A stretch of 64,000 bases of DNA from Ailanthus altissimus (lineage: Eukaryota > Streptophyta > Magnoliopsida > Sapindales > Simaroubaceae): assembly GCA_946807835.1 (NCBI GenBank), contig OX327684.1, positions 34,284,501-34,348,500 of the forward strand, in the 5' to 3' direction. The notes below the pieces were generated by a model. That model was not told the DNA's origin, searched no databases, and saw nothing but the letters and a program-made list of their open reading frames with translations. Of the stretch, positions 1 to 12,178 are shown piece by piece. The position numbers and the translations under genes were made by a program. Positions within the stretch are counted from its first letter, which is position 1, and every line of letters starts with the position of its first letter.

Positions 1-2271
1 GACCACCCCAAAACCCAGTACTAGCTTTCCACCAATTTTATCTGCCCATATACCTCCAAGTATCTATGCACCAGAAAAAATAGAGAAGTACAGTAAGATT
101 GAAAGATTACAGGTAAATATTCTGACATCACATTATTCGTTACTACTAAACAATTCCAGCGCCAAGACATAAAGCAATCATAGAACGTCGTCTACTGCAT
201 ACTGCTTTATTTATATGGCCATCTACTATCTTTGTTTAGATCTCAGTTTGTGTCTCTAAAATATTCAGGGCACTCTGAACCGGACCTGAGTGAGTAGATA
301 GCCCCAGAAAAAGGAGGACTGAATCAAACCCACTGTTGCGCTGTTCCAGTTGAACTCCTTTGACATTGGAAGTATTGCTATGCTCATGTTCACCTACAGC
401 AACAATTAAGTTAGTTAACTTGGAATAAGAAATGCCTCTATATCACACAGTGAGGTTAACAAGAACCAGCATATCAAGACCAAGTTTAAAATGATGTTGC
501 TTTGCTCAATCTTAGCTTGAGCACTTTGCAAGCAGTTGAAACAAAGTTCAGAAAGTTACAACAGTTTAACTGCCAGCAAAGAGCAGGGGCGGTGGTGGAA
601 GAAATACTCACACGGTCCATGTTGCACAAGAGAAATGCTGCAAAACAGAGAAGTACAATCACCCAACGTTTAGGGAATTGTTCCCACCAAGGAGATGTTT
701 CCTGCACATCTCCTTCTACTAGAACAGCCTCACTTGGAATTTCAGTCGATTTTAGTGAGTCCACCTTTGCTTCTGTTATGTCATACTCCTCAGACTTATA
801 GAAAGCACGAGTTCTGTTTACCTTAACATGCTCAAATTGCAGGCTTTTCCCATTGCCTGAACCGAACCTATCCTTCGGTCTTGGTCGAAACCAACCTCCA
901 AGTGAATGTCCTGAAGAAGATTGGTATTCACATTTCACACCAAATCTTGTCCTCCGATAAATTCTGTGAAACTTTCCATTACATTGTAAAGACAAAGGAT
1001 GTTCCTTTCGAATATGAGAATTTGCTAAATGTTTCAAATTTTTTTCATCAGAATTGCCTTTTATATGAAGCAATGGGCAATTCTTGTGTCCAGATATCAG
1101 ACCATTTGCCACTGGACTGTGTAACTTTTGGTAGAACATGTTTCCTTGTGCATTCCGCACAATAGCAACGCCAGACCGTTCACCTCTCAGGTGTGAAATA
1201 GCTTGTTCCTTTTCATATACTTTGCCTGCCAAATATCAGAAATTCACTTAAGGGGGCTCAACTAAACTACCAAAAAGCAGTTACACTGTTCAGTCTATAT
1301 GCCCATGATGAATATGACAAATTTTCCTTGCTTTATATCAGAGACAGATTTTGCAACAATATAAGGAAATGGAATAATAATAAAGTACAACAAAATCAAG
1401 CAGGATTCAGTAAATAACAAAGGTGATTTTAAAACCTTTTCTAAAATATCAACAAAGGCTGTTGTAAGAAAGATAAAGAATATAATAAGAGTGGCAGAGA
1501 ACCAACTCAGCATAATAACCCAAATGATTCCTCTATTAATTTATCCGTAAAATGAACATTTCTTTATTAAAACTGTAGGGCCATCTCAGAAGTCTAAATA
1601 CAGCAACCAGACATGTTATACACAGGGAGTGATGGACCTACACCAACCAGGCGGATTTTCCAAAGCTTCTGATGAGAAATCAATCAAGAACCGTTTAATC
1701 TGATTAACCTCAAATCCATCAGAACAAGAAACTATTAAAAGGCACATGCAAGTGTTAACTCTGTCCCAGTTTGGCAAAAATTGATCCAAACTGGGTTACT
1801 CGAAAAGTTACATGAAGATAAAAAGGCCCAGTTCCCGATTAGGGAAAGTATTAATTACTCTTTCCTTGCCAAATACATTTTATTCAGTAAGTTAATTAAA
1901 AATAGAACAACATGCAGTAGAAGAAATATAAATAAATAAACATATATATATATATATATATATCAAACAATCATGAAAATTCAAATAATTCAACACTACT
2001 CATATCTACTTGAAAGTAAAATTCAGTTACAAAAGGATTTTTTTCTAAATTAAAAAATACAGCCAAAATAAATATCTGAGCTGGTAAAAATGCAGCCACG
2101 TATCCCGTACAGAAAAGGAAAATTAAAGAAAAAAAAAAGAGTGATTAAAAATGTTGGAGAAGATGAATATGATGTAAATAAAAACTAGGTTTACAGAAAT
2201 GTAGTGAAGCTAATACCTGAACCGATAAAAGAACCGAAATTCCGGCTAGAAATTAAACCGCCGATAGCCAT
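1..2271 (-). CDS. PHT4;4: Plastid anion/phosphate transporter, PHT4;4 (ANTR2)-like, 5' part of gene
   Basis: Four 5' exons are readable on the minus strand: 2271-2217, 1225-612, 393-286 and 63-1, with phases that join without a break; the gene runs off the left edge. The first ~190 residues are Ser/Lys/Arg-rich and fit a chloroplast transit peptide. The mature part opens with SPWWEQFPKRW near residues 196-206, then a hydrophobic helix ending LLCNMDR, then VNMSIAILPMSKEFNW, GLIQSSFFWGYLLTQ and LGGIWADKIGGK. These are hallmarks of the SLC17/PHT4 group of the major facilitator superfamily. Arabidopsis PHT4;4 is known to move ascorbate/phosphate across the plastid envelope; that function is inferred here from the family. 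The start is the ATG of a 55-nt exon (MAIGGLISSRN) joined in phase to exon 2. An in-frame ATG near 1232 lies in the intron side of the acceptor and is not the start. The C-terminal helices are outside the window. Confidence 0.
1942..1963. repeat. (TA)n microsatellite in PHT4;4 intron 1
   Basis: A run of about eleven TA units lies inside the first intron (1226-2216) of the transporter gene. The rest of that intron is AT-rich with no second gene visible. Confidence 0.9.
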
Positions 2272-3403
2272 TTGCTTTGGTATAAGCTTTATGAGACTGC
2301 AGCCCAGAGATAATTTATAACATTTCAGAATTCGAAACCGAAGCTGAGATTCGAGAAGGAGCTGCCGTTACTAGCTCTTTGTCTGTATCTACCTCTGGTC
2401 TCGCGCTTCAAAGAAGATAATCAGAAATTTTTATTTTTTTCTTTGAGAAATTTTTTCGAAAGCGGGAAGTATCTCAGTGGTTTACAATATACCAAGCATA
2501 GGAAGGTCGAGAGGATGACACGTGGCATGTCATCCTCGTGAGGAAAGAAGCGGACAAATTTATGATAATACCCCTTCATGCAATGAGAAATAACGTTGCA
2601 ATGCCATCGGGAAGCAGTAAATATGATTAGAAATTTGGGTATTTTAGGGCAATAAATTTGAGACAATCTGAGCCGTGCTTTCAGATTCTCCATTCACAAA
2701 AGTTTCGTATTGGGCCCTTCTCTGATGGGCAATTGTCCGAAGCGATTTTACACATTTTTTTTTTTTTTTGGGGATTCTGGTTATATATATTTCATGCGTG
2801 GAATATTCTTATCACGACACGTGAGAGCATTGGGTTCCGTCAATATAACAATTAATTTTCTTTCTTTTTATTTAACTAATTATTGAAAAATTAGCTTCCA
2901 TTGGCGGCTATAAAACCCACGAAAGATATATAATCTACCAAATTCGTTACAATATTCACTTGCAATTTTATCATACAACATGAAAGTATGATAGAGAGAT
3001 TTCAATCCAATTCGAATTTATTATTTCAAACTTTAAAATTATTGACATTAATCATTGGATTAATGAATTTTAAAAGTATTAATATTGTATTTACTTATAA
3101 TGGTCTAATGACTAACGACTTTGCAGTATATTTTGTAAATTTTAAGTTGGATTCTTTCTCCCTCAATATCAACCAAAAAAAGTATTAATACTAACCCTTC
3201 AATTAATAATATAGTTTACGATTATAAAACCCACTTAATATTAGAATTTGCACGTAGCAAATAACACCCCTTGAATTTTAAATTTAACATGTAATTAATA
3301 TATTGAGTTACATAATTAATTAATAAAGGAAAAAATGTGACATGCCCCATGCAATGACATTAGTATCAGTACGATGTATATATTAAGATTGAGAAAACCA
3401 ATA
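2272..3403. other. PHT4;4 5' UTR/promoter and AT-rich spacer
   Basis: The stretch 2272-2410 should hold the 5' UTR of the minus-strand transporter gene. Beyond it is promoter-like and AT-rich sequence with a T-run near 2756-2770. Short open frames on both strands have no recognisable motif. I see no gene here. Confidence 0.5.
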
Positions 3404-4860
3404 GTTTCAATTAATGTTTACTTACCCTCCTATAGTTAAAAAAATGATCAAAACCTTTTTATCGTTAAAAATTTATATTATCTTTTCATTGTTTATATGA
3501 TTTTATAATGTTACCCTTACTACTATATGGTTTAACAATTTTATCCCTAAAAATTTGATAGCAAAATAAAAATATGAGGTTATGATAATTTGAACCCATG
3601 AGGATTTGAACCCATGACCTCTACAATAAAGATAATAAAGTTTCAAAACTTATAATTAATGAATATTTTATGAAGACTAATATATATACCCCATAAATAA
3701 TTATATGAATTACTAGTTATAAGTTAATAAAATATTGGTACTCAAAATCATAAATAATAATAAGTTTAAAAGTATTTTAAATAACATTTAATTCAAGTAA
3801 CTTTACAAAAAAATAATTTTTTTTTAGAAAATCATTATAAACAGCTTCTAATTTTTTAATAATTCTAAAATTAATTGAAATGAAATAAAAAGTATTAATA
3901 ATTAAATTAATTATAAAAAAATATTTTTCTCACAAAAGTACAAAAATATTATTGTCTATATTTAGTCATCAATTATCTTTTTTTTACCTGTGATATAATT
4001 TTTTATTAGCAGTTGTAATAATTAAACTCATTTGAGAGCATCTAAGAATTTATCATTATTTGTAGTAATTTATTTTAATTTAAAAGTTTATGAACATAAA
4101 GTTTGTTATGCATACTTTAATTGAATTTACTGTTTGTTAAAATATTTTACACTTATTATTAGTTTTTATTTTTTGTTCCAAAATGTATTTAGTTTATGAT
4201 TTATAATTAATCTAATTTATACATAGGGTAAATATATTAATCTTCGTAAAATTTTTATTAATCATAAATTTGGCTAAGTGGTGAAGATTCATAACTATTA
4301 TCTTGGAGGTCAGGGTTCAAATCCCCTCAAATTCAACTTGTTTATTTTGTTCTCAAATCTTTAGGGGTAAAATTATAAAATTATGTAAAGTGTTAAAAGA
4401 CAACAAAATATTCCTAATGGTAGGGGGGTTTTGGTCTTTTTTTGTTCTCAAATCTTTAGGGGTAAAATTGTCAAGTCATATATTATTATGGATAAAATTA
4501 TAAAACTGTGTAAAGTGTTGAAAGATAACAGAATATTTTTAGGGGTAAAATTGTAAAATTATGTAAAATATTAAAAATAACAAAATATTCTTAATGGTTG
4601 AGGGGTTTTGGTCTTTTTTTTATTCTCAAATCTTTAGGGGTAAAATCATCAAGTCATATATTATTAAAGGTAAAATTATGTAAAATGTTAAAAGATAACA
4701 ACATATTTTTTAGGGGTAAAACTGTCAAACCATATACTATTATGGATAAAATTATAAAATTACGTAAAAGTGTTAAAAAATAACCGAACATTCCTAACGA
4801 TAAAAGGGTTTTGGTCATTTTTTAAACTACAATAGGGTAAATGAACATTACCTGAAAACA
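3404..4860. mobile_element. Foldback / long-TIR non-autonomous DNA element
   Basis: The two ends are inverted copies of each other over roughly 145 bp. The left end reads taatgtttacttaccct and the reverse complement of the right end reads taatgttcatttaccct, followed by matching blocks around aaaacctttttatcgtta and atatggtttaacaatttta. The similarity resumes further in, where both arms carry a tRNA-like block (about 3575-3660 and 4270-4330). The right arm also contains degenerate internal repeats of the phrase aggggtaaaattgtcaa (about 4365-4740). No transposase frame is present. A target-site duplication is not clear: the flanks match at only about 6 of 9 positions. A Mutator-like or foldback origin is inferred. 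Confidence 0.6.
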
Positions 4861-5835
4861 CAGACAATAATGGTCATTTTTCCTATTAAAATTATTAAGC
4901 CCTTTATGAGTTGAAAATTATGGTTATTTCTTATTATAAAACTTCAAAGAGGTATATTACTATATTTCATCAAATTACTCCGTCAAATTCAATCGGTGAC
5001 AAAAAAAAATTGATTCCATACTTTTATTCCAACAAGCACGACGTAAGTTTTCTATAGATCTAAGTTAAAACATGTCCAATTTTTTAGATAAATATAAACA
5101 CGATGATTAGAGGTGGAATTAAAATTTAAAATAAAGAGAGATTAGATATTAAAGTTAAAAAGTTTATTAAACTAATTTAAATTTAAATTTAATTATATTG
5201 AGTTTTTAATGTCAAATTTAAAATTTTAAAGGACTAAATTATAAAAATACATATTTTAAAAAATAAAAAATATTATGAAAGTTAAAAAACTTTTGAAGCT
5301 TGAAGCTCCTAAAGAGGTCCGCCATTGCACATGATAGTCGTGAACACTAACTAACATCACATATGAAACTGCTGGTAAATCGATCGGTAAAGAGAATTGA
5401 AAGTTTTACACGTATGTAGTTGCAAGCATCAACTTTTTGTTTTTCCAATTGCGCGGTTTTTATCGTGCACAATTCCACATATTAACTTCAGGTGTAGCAG
5501 TCTAGCTCTCTTATACACTCAATTAAGTATCAGTTTATTGTAATGCAAATTGTAATAGCCTTTCAGAAGAAAGAGAAACATAAGTTTTTTTTTAAAATCG
5601 TTCATATAAATTTTTGGATCTATAACAAATAAAGCATATCTTCAAATATTGAAAATGAATTACTTTTAAGCATGAAAATTAAAGAGAGGTGAGAAGCCAT
5701 TGGTTTTAGGATGCCAAGAGAAACCTGACTTCAACCAGGAAAAAAAAGAAGTATCACTAATAAAATATATTCGTCTCTTTAGAGACACGGAAGCAGGTTG
5801 CCGTTTTAATGCATTGTCCCTAACTAATCACTTGC

Positions 5836-5871
<36 letters not shown>

Positions 5872-6188
5872 GTGGAAAAAGAAAAAAATAGTGTAATGCA
5901 AATATAGCTAAGAAGAATATAAAGTCATAGTACTATGTTCAATTTGGAAATTTTCATTTGTTTCTTGAGCTTGGATATAAAAAGTCAACCAAATAGGTTT
6001 TACAGTGTAAAAAAAAAAATCATAGAAAGCCCAACAATTCTACGTATCTTTGGAAAATCAATTGGAATACATCTAATCATCATAATTTGTTCCTCCAACA
6101 GTGACTAAAACGTTTAATTAATCAAAACCCAGTTTGTTCTTAACTAAAACGAGCCCAATACACTATCCGGGACGACAAAATGAGCTTC
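4861..6188. other. AT-rich intergenic, no gene seen
   Basis: This is AT-rich sequence downstream of the GPAT gene. It holds a compound CT/TA microsatellite at 5836-5872. The small open frame around it (5700-5891) is mostly microsatellite and has no family resemblance. Confidence 0.5.
5836..5872. repeat. Compound (CT)n(TA)n microsatellite
   Basis: About nine CT units run directly into about ten TA units. Confidence 0.95.
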
Positions 6189-8708
6189 TTATTTTTTGGA
6201 ATTGTACATGGACTCCACCTTGCCGTCGTTCCCTCCTAGCAACATATACTTGTGCTTCCTAGTTAATCCAGTGCATTCAAACCCAAGAACACTACCCAAC
6301 ACATTCTGCACATAATTCGCCACCTCAATCGATGATCTGCCCCCGGCCTTACACGTCATCTCCTCCGGCAAACGATCAAGAAATTTAACCTCATAGGTTG
6401 GCCTAGGATTCATGAAAAAGAAATAAGGGTCCCAAAATTTCACCCCACGTACGGTCGTGCCATAAAACATACTCTGCTTACAATTGACCGCCACCGGAAC
6501 AATCCTATCGCTCATCTCTGCAAACAAAGCACTAAATCTCAGCAAGAAGTTTTCCCGACAAGTGGTGCCCTCCGGACACACCACTAGATCACCCTTTTGA
6601 AGTAGTTCTGATATACGTGCTGCATCAGCCGCACGGTCACGAGTCAAAGCAATGGCTGGGATTGGTGATAGGAATCTCGAGAGCCGGCTTACGCTGTATG
6701 TAACGCACGAAACTTTGCGTCCGAGGGCAATGGCAATGATGATTGGATCGAGTGCGGTACGGTGATTACAAACATAGAGGTTTCCAGGGGTCCCAGGGGA
6801 TGGGGCGGGCGGTGGGGTACCACGAACAACGAGATGGATGCCAAGCATTTCGTATGTGTACCGTACGATACGCTCAGGGAGAGGAAGATTAAAATATACG
6901 CGTATGATGGAGAGTACGAATCCAAATGGAAGCCACATGTAGGTGAGCAAGGCATTGAGTGGGGTCGGTCGCTGGACTAAGCGGCCATCGTGGAAGATGA
7001 TTCGGCTCTTCAGGCGATCAAGCGGTAGGGGTTTTGCTGATTTGCTAGGGTGCACCATGTAACCCTCCTGTTTATCGTAGTAAATCATAAATTAATCACA
7101 TTAAATCAAAATGTGATATATAGATTATCAAGGAAACTACATTTTCTAGCACGTTAACAAATCAACAACCACAAAAAAAAAAATGAAAATAACCGGAAAT
7201 TGTCAAGTGACGTAAAACATGTGGTAGTAAGATTGCAGATGAGACGATAATGGTCCATGATTTTAATTAAGACATTTGGAAATAGGAAGGGTGGCTCAGG
7301 CTCAGTAACAATTCTTTGAATATACTGGACCACCCACTCAAACTTTGGCCTGAAAAAAGGCAGTTGAGAATGGTTAAGACTGCGGGTCCCCGTTGAATTA
7401 AGCATTGAAACCTAATGTATATCAATTGTGTCAGGACAATGCTGTAGCTTTCATTAGTTATGGTGTGTCTTAGCAATTCAGCGTTTTTTATTTATTCATT
7501 TTACAGATAGCCAACAAATATTTAAACAATTTCGGAAGACAAGATACGCAAACAATATATAATATTATAAAACGAGATTAATAATATATAATAAGATTAC
7601 TACGTCAACATCTCACCCACCATCATCCGAGTTGAATTAAAGATATTGTGCATTCATATAAAATGAAGAAGTATATAGATGATTTTTCTTAGATTCATCT
7701 CAAAACTTTAATCGATAAAAATAAACATTATCGTAATAATTTTATCAAACTCTGTCAAGGGTTAAGTCTTCATCGAGAACTAAATCGTGTTATCTAGCTA
7801 TATGGATCAACTGAGAAAGAAAATGCAGTAGAAGCACAACAAACCTTGCAAATTGACATGAAATCATGATCAGACTCACGATCTCCCATCCCAAGATCAG
7901 GTGCTTCCTCTCCAAACTCCTTCAAAATGGCCAACTTCTTCCATTTCCCCACCAAAACCCCTGGCTTCTTTACAAAACCTGTGGCCCTCTTGGTCTTAGG
8001 GTTTACTTCAATCTCCGTACCCAAAACCTTGTCTCCGCCGAGAAAATCCTTAACAAAAGGCTCAACCATCAACGTCGGATTCGCCGTTACCACCACTTTT
8101 CTTTTGCACTTGTCAAACACCTCATAACTTTCTCTTCTCACATCAGCCGCGTAAAACCTACCAAAATACTTCAAAATTTTTATAATCAACTATACCATGT
8201 TATATTGCAGAATTTCAGTGAAAATATAGCACGTAACTAACATCTACTAAAAATGACCGTACATGGAGGCTAAACTGAAAGTTCTTTCCACGGGGTTAGA
8301 GATCACGACAAAACAATCACTTAGGTTAGGGTTTATATATCGAAGATGTTAACGTCAGTAAAATCAAATGTCCATGATTAGGGTTTCGGTTTCATTTTAC
8401 CTCGGCAAAACAGCGCGAGAAACAAGCTCAATATCTCGGATCTTAAGCCCAGAGTACGAAATGAAAATAAGGATTTGAATACCAATAGCTTCCGATATGA
8501 AGAGGTAAGCGATAATGACAAGAGGAAGAGAGAGAAGAAGCACAAGACCACGAAGGAGACTGCCGGCTTCAATAGCTACGAGCATGAAGTACGGGAAGGA
8601 GCTTCTAGAAACAAGTAACGTTCCGTCAAGATCAGCGGCGATCGACCCGTACGTTGAGCCGCTGCACTCCGTTACTGACGGAAACCTCCGGTTCAATTTA
8701 TGAGACAT
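6189..8708 (-). CDS. GPAT4/8: Glycerol-3-phosphate sn-2 acyltransferase/phosphatase, GPAT4/GPAT8 type (cutin synthesis)
   Basis: Three exons, 8708-8401, 8157-7845 and 7067-6189, join in phase to 499 aa, close to the ~500 aa of Arabidopsis GPAT4/8. The N-terminal half is a HAD-like phosphatase domain with the nucleophile motif AADLDGTL (Asp26, Asp28) and GDRESDHDF (194-202), both of which the phosphatase-active GPAT4/6/8 clade keeps. A hydrophobic segment follows motif I. The C-terminal half is a PlsC-type acyltransferase with NHRTALD (308-314), [10 protein letters not shown] (371-380) and FMNPRPTYE. The family transfers oxidised C16/C18 acyl-CoA to glycerol-3-phosphate at the ER and dephosphorylates the product to 2-monoacylglycerol, a cutin monomer. 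The start [10 protein letters not shown] is chosen because it aligns with the family start, although the frame stays open upstream to 8921. The usual Pro after CRE is Asn380 here. Orthology to GPAT4 versus GPAT8 is not resolved. Confidence 0.95.
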
Positions 8709-9011
8709 TTTTCTGCTCGATAAGTTGTGATTTAATGGTTCTAACTTGTACCGAAACTCCCTTGGAGCTTTTATCACACTAAAATTTCTCTGTCTCTCTC
8801 TCTCTAGCTTTTTGTGGGGAGGCTCAAGGCTGGTTACAGGAGAGGTAGCGCCAGGTTTTAAATGTGGGCGTTGAAGTGAGAAATTACGTGATTGGGTTTC
8901 TTGAAGAATTGCACTTTGCAATAGTTCACGGTATCCTTTTTCATAGGTGAATCCTTGTCGTGATTTTATTTTGGTGTATTTTTAAAATTTGACAATTACA
9001 CATCATGACTT
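8709..9011. promoter_or_regulatory. GPAT 5' UTR/promoter region
   Basis: This is upstream sequence of the minus-strand GPAT gene. It contains a short CT-rich stretch near 8790-8806, and the GPAT reading frame remains open through it to 8921. No specific element is identified. Confidence 0.4.
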
Positions 9012-9185
9012 ATTCGAAGAATAATGTAAGGTATTTTAAATTATATTTTTAAAAATAATATATATTAAATAATTATTATATAATAAATTAATATAAACTA
9101 ATAATTATTTATTATATTTAATAATTATTTAACATATTATTTTTTAAAATATAATTTAAAATATTTAATATTATTTCTTGAAACA
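9012..9185. mobile_element. Hairpin MITE-like element
   Basis: A near-palindrome: the left arm around 9020-9080 (tattttaaattatatttt, then attaaataattatta) matches the reverse complement of the right arm around 9115-9180. It codes for nothing. Similar arms occur near 37465, 55428 and as a half copy near 10195. Confidence 0.5.
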
Positions 9186-10632
9186 TATGAATTCTGAGTG
9201 AGCGAATTATCTTAAAAGTAATATAACATTATATCAAAATCATAAAAAATTATATATTTTGCATGTCGGTCAACGAACATTATTTCTGCTTATAGTTGGA
9301 TGCTGGATAACACCAGTATTTTTGTGATAAATTTTTCTGTGGTTCGTTGGAGTAGTTGAAACCTTGAAGAGTACAATAGAAAGCAGAGACTTGCATTTTA
9401 CGGGTGGCCTTCCTTTCTTGAGTTAGGCTCTAAACCGCCCCCTTATTGACACGTGGTTCCGTGCGGGTATTTGGCATGTCCATTGGGGAGCTTGTTTGGC
9501 TAGCTAAATTTCCTAATTTCAATTTCTAACCAGAATACAAAATTTTACCCTAGTCAGAAAATTAGTTGAGAAACATGCTGAACTTCTGCTTATATGATTC
9601 TCACTTCATTTTAATTTTGAAATTTTTTTCATTGCTTTGTAGTTTTTAGTGCAACGATATTAACCAGCCGTTAGCTTGACCTTCGATTAAAGGTCTCTTT
9701 ATGTAAAAACTTCGGTGAAAAAAAGTATTATATAAAAAAAAAAAATGTACTTTAATGTTTCAGTCATAAAGTGATGGCTAATTTTGTAAATTAACCATAC
9801 ATGGCAAAACGGGAAATACATTATTACTGTGAACCGCAATAACGATCCTCACGTGGTAAGTCCCTATTTTTCAAGAAATTGTTTTCATTCTGACCTTGAA
9901 TCGAAGACTTTTTGCACTTTTCCTTAATCTAGGTCTCTTTCGGAATGATAATACACGCAACCCATTTTTATTAGAAGCTGCAATTTTTGGTTAAGAATTT
10001 ATTGAGGTGGATGGACATAGGATTTCTTAGTTTAAAAGATACCAGATCTCTACTTTAGTCTCGTTCTGATCTAAAATAGAAGGATGCCATATCATTAAAA
10101 TATAAAAATAAAAATATAACATTAATCTCTAAAAGAAGGACGTTTGATTTTGGCTTCAAAGTCAGCTAGACAACGGGGATGGTGCTAATGAAGTAAGGTA
10201 AATAATTATTAAATGATAAAATAATATAATTATTTAATATATTAATTTAAAATATCATATTTAAAAAATATCATTATTATTTTTGAAGTAATTGAAAGTC
10301 CAGAGAGAATGAACTTCATGTGGGTGGGGAGGATTGGCAATAAGCCAAAAAAAAGTTGACAGTTGATGCATACTTTAGATGGCTTTCTACTTGCATTAAA
10401 TGAGGAATCTAGCACATTCATGCGGAGAGCCTTTTAAGTGAGGTAGATGCAGCGACCACCAACCTGGCCAATAAATTTGCTCTCCTACTAAATATGGAGG
10501 AGTGGGTTTGCATGATTTTAATTTTATGGTCCTGGTTGCAACTTGCCTCCCAATTAAAACCACTACCAGTTTAGTTCATTTTCTTTGTCATATTTAAATT
10601 ATAAATAGTTATAATTTTGTTCTTCCTTTAAT
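9186..10632. other. Intergenic, no gene seen
   Basis: No coding signal is visible. Around 10195-10290 there is an AT-rich segment resembling one half of the 9012-9185 MITE-like element. The rest is unremarkable. Confidence 0.4.
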
Positions 10633-11399
10633 TATTAGTATTGAAGATAAATATAAATTTAGGTGAAGTTAATTTATTTAATTTATGTATAAGAGTTGTA
10701 AAATTAATTTATTTAATTTGTGCATAAGTGATAATAGTTGAGTCAATTTATTAAACTTATGCATAAAGGATAGTGGTTGAGCCAATTTATTTGATTTGTG
10801 TATAAAAGATTGTTGAGCCAATTTATTTAACTTAAATATAAAGAAAAATAAATTGTTACATATGGCCCTGAAATTGACAAATACTTTTTTTTATTGTAAA
10901 AACTTATAAATAAGTTCTTTTAAAGATGAGATTTTAGGATACCAAAATGTAATATTATTGTGACACCAAAAATAATAAAGAAGGGCAACGAAAGAAAGAA
11001 GGAGAATGAAGAATGTGAGAAGAAAAATAAAAGATTTATTTTTATTTTTTTCATCTTATAAACTATTGGGTTTAACTAAGAATTTATAGTGTAATTATCA
11101 TTAGAGTAGTGTGAAACACTTGTATTCTCTTGTAGTAGGATCCGTTTCGTGGATGAGTGGTGAAAGTTTATGAAATTGTAACAATTTTTTACATAGTGAA
11201 TTTTGTCTTTGATAACCCGTGGATGTAAATTGAATTTTAGCTGAATTACATAAATTTTTGTGTTGTTATTCTCTTTTTTTTTTTTTGGTATTGTTTGATA
11301 TTTTCTGTAAAAATGAATCCGGACGGGGAATAAAAAATCTCAATTTAATTGATTAATTGTGAGATTCTCCTGCGTATTTATTTTATATTTTTTCCAACA
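10633..11399 (+). repeat. Left LTR of Copia element
   Basis: It aligns along its length with 12179-12956, including the shared phrases gacaccaaaaataa, gtgtgaaacacttgta and tttgatattttctgtaaa. The end tttttccaaca abuts the primer-binding site. Confidence 0.85.
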
Positions 11400-11557
11400 A
11401 GTGGTATCAAAACTCAGGTAAATACCAACAAGTGGTATTAAAATGGATGGTTCCTTTGGTGCTTTTGAAGCTTCTAGTGTAGTAATGTGAATACCTACAG
11501 TACTATTTACGTATACGAGATTATTCCCATATACAAAAATTCATCAAAGTTGACAAC

Positions 11558-11700
11558 ACGAGATAGAATGGTTAAAGAAAAATTTGAGGTGGAGAAGTTT
11601 AACAAGATAATTAATTTTAGCATGTGGCAAGTATAAGTCAAAGATGTGTTAATTCAATATAGATTTCATAAGAGTTTGAAAAGTTTCAAGAAAAATGGTC
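11558..11700 (+). pseudogene. Copia gag remnant
   Basis: Translation of 11575-11690 gives KFEVEKFN, then a degraded NFSMWQV, a stop, and VKDVLIQ. This is the N-terminal gag signature of plant Copia elements (E-K-F-x-G-x-N-F-x-x-W-x-x-x-V/M-x-x-x-L). It carries an in-frame stop and is non-functional. Confidence 0.6.
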
Positions 11701-12178
11701 CCAAGGGTGGAGCAGTTTTGGTTAATAGCTCAAAATCTAAAGTTAATAGTATAGTATGTGACGAAGTATTCCTGTAAGATAGACATTTACAACCTTATGG
11801 CATGACCGCTAATTACCATAAAAAATAATGTGTTACTGTTAGCGAATCTACAAGTTTGCACATAGACATTAGTTTGACCATTATGCAAATAGTGTAGTAG
11901 AATGTTGTTAATGGTTGAAGAACTCTCAAGAAAAGCCAAACATGGAAGTTACATCATAAATTTTTAACAAATTGTTCGATAAGAGCTAAAAAGAAAATTC
12001 TTATAATAGTTGAATTCTAAGTATCTATGCTTTTATGGTGAAGCATCAGTAATATTTTGGCATGTTTGTAGAAAGGATGCAGGAATCCTAATAAATGAGT
12101 TGAAATGGTAAAATTTCACTCATGGAGGATTGTGGTTGTAAAAGATAAGGTTAATGCATTTGTCTCTAAAGTGGAGAT

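Noticed and set aside
1295..1513. Hydrophobic 72-codon minus-strand frame in the PHT4;4 first intron
   Set aside because: It lies inside the intron whose flanking exons join in phase; AT-rich sequence readily gives Leu/Ile/Phe-rich chance frames.
7866..8240. 124-codon plus-strand frame across GPAT exon 2
   Set aside because: It is the antisense shadow of a well-supported exon.
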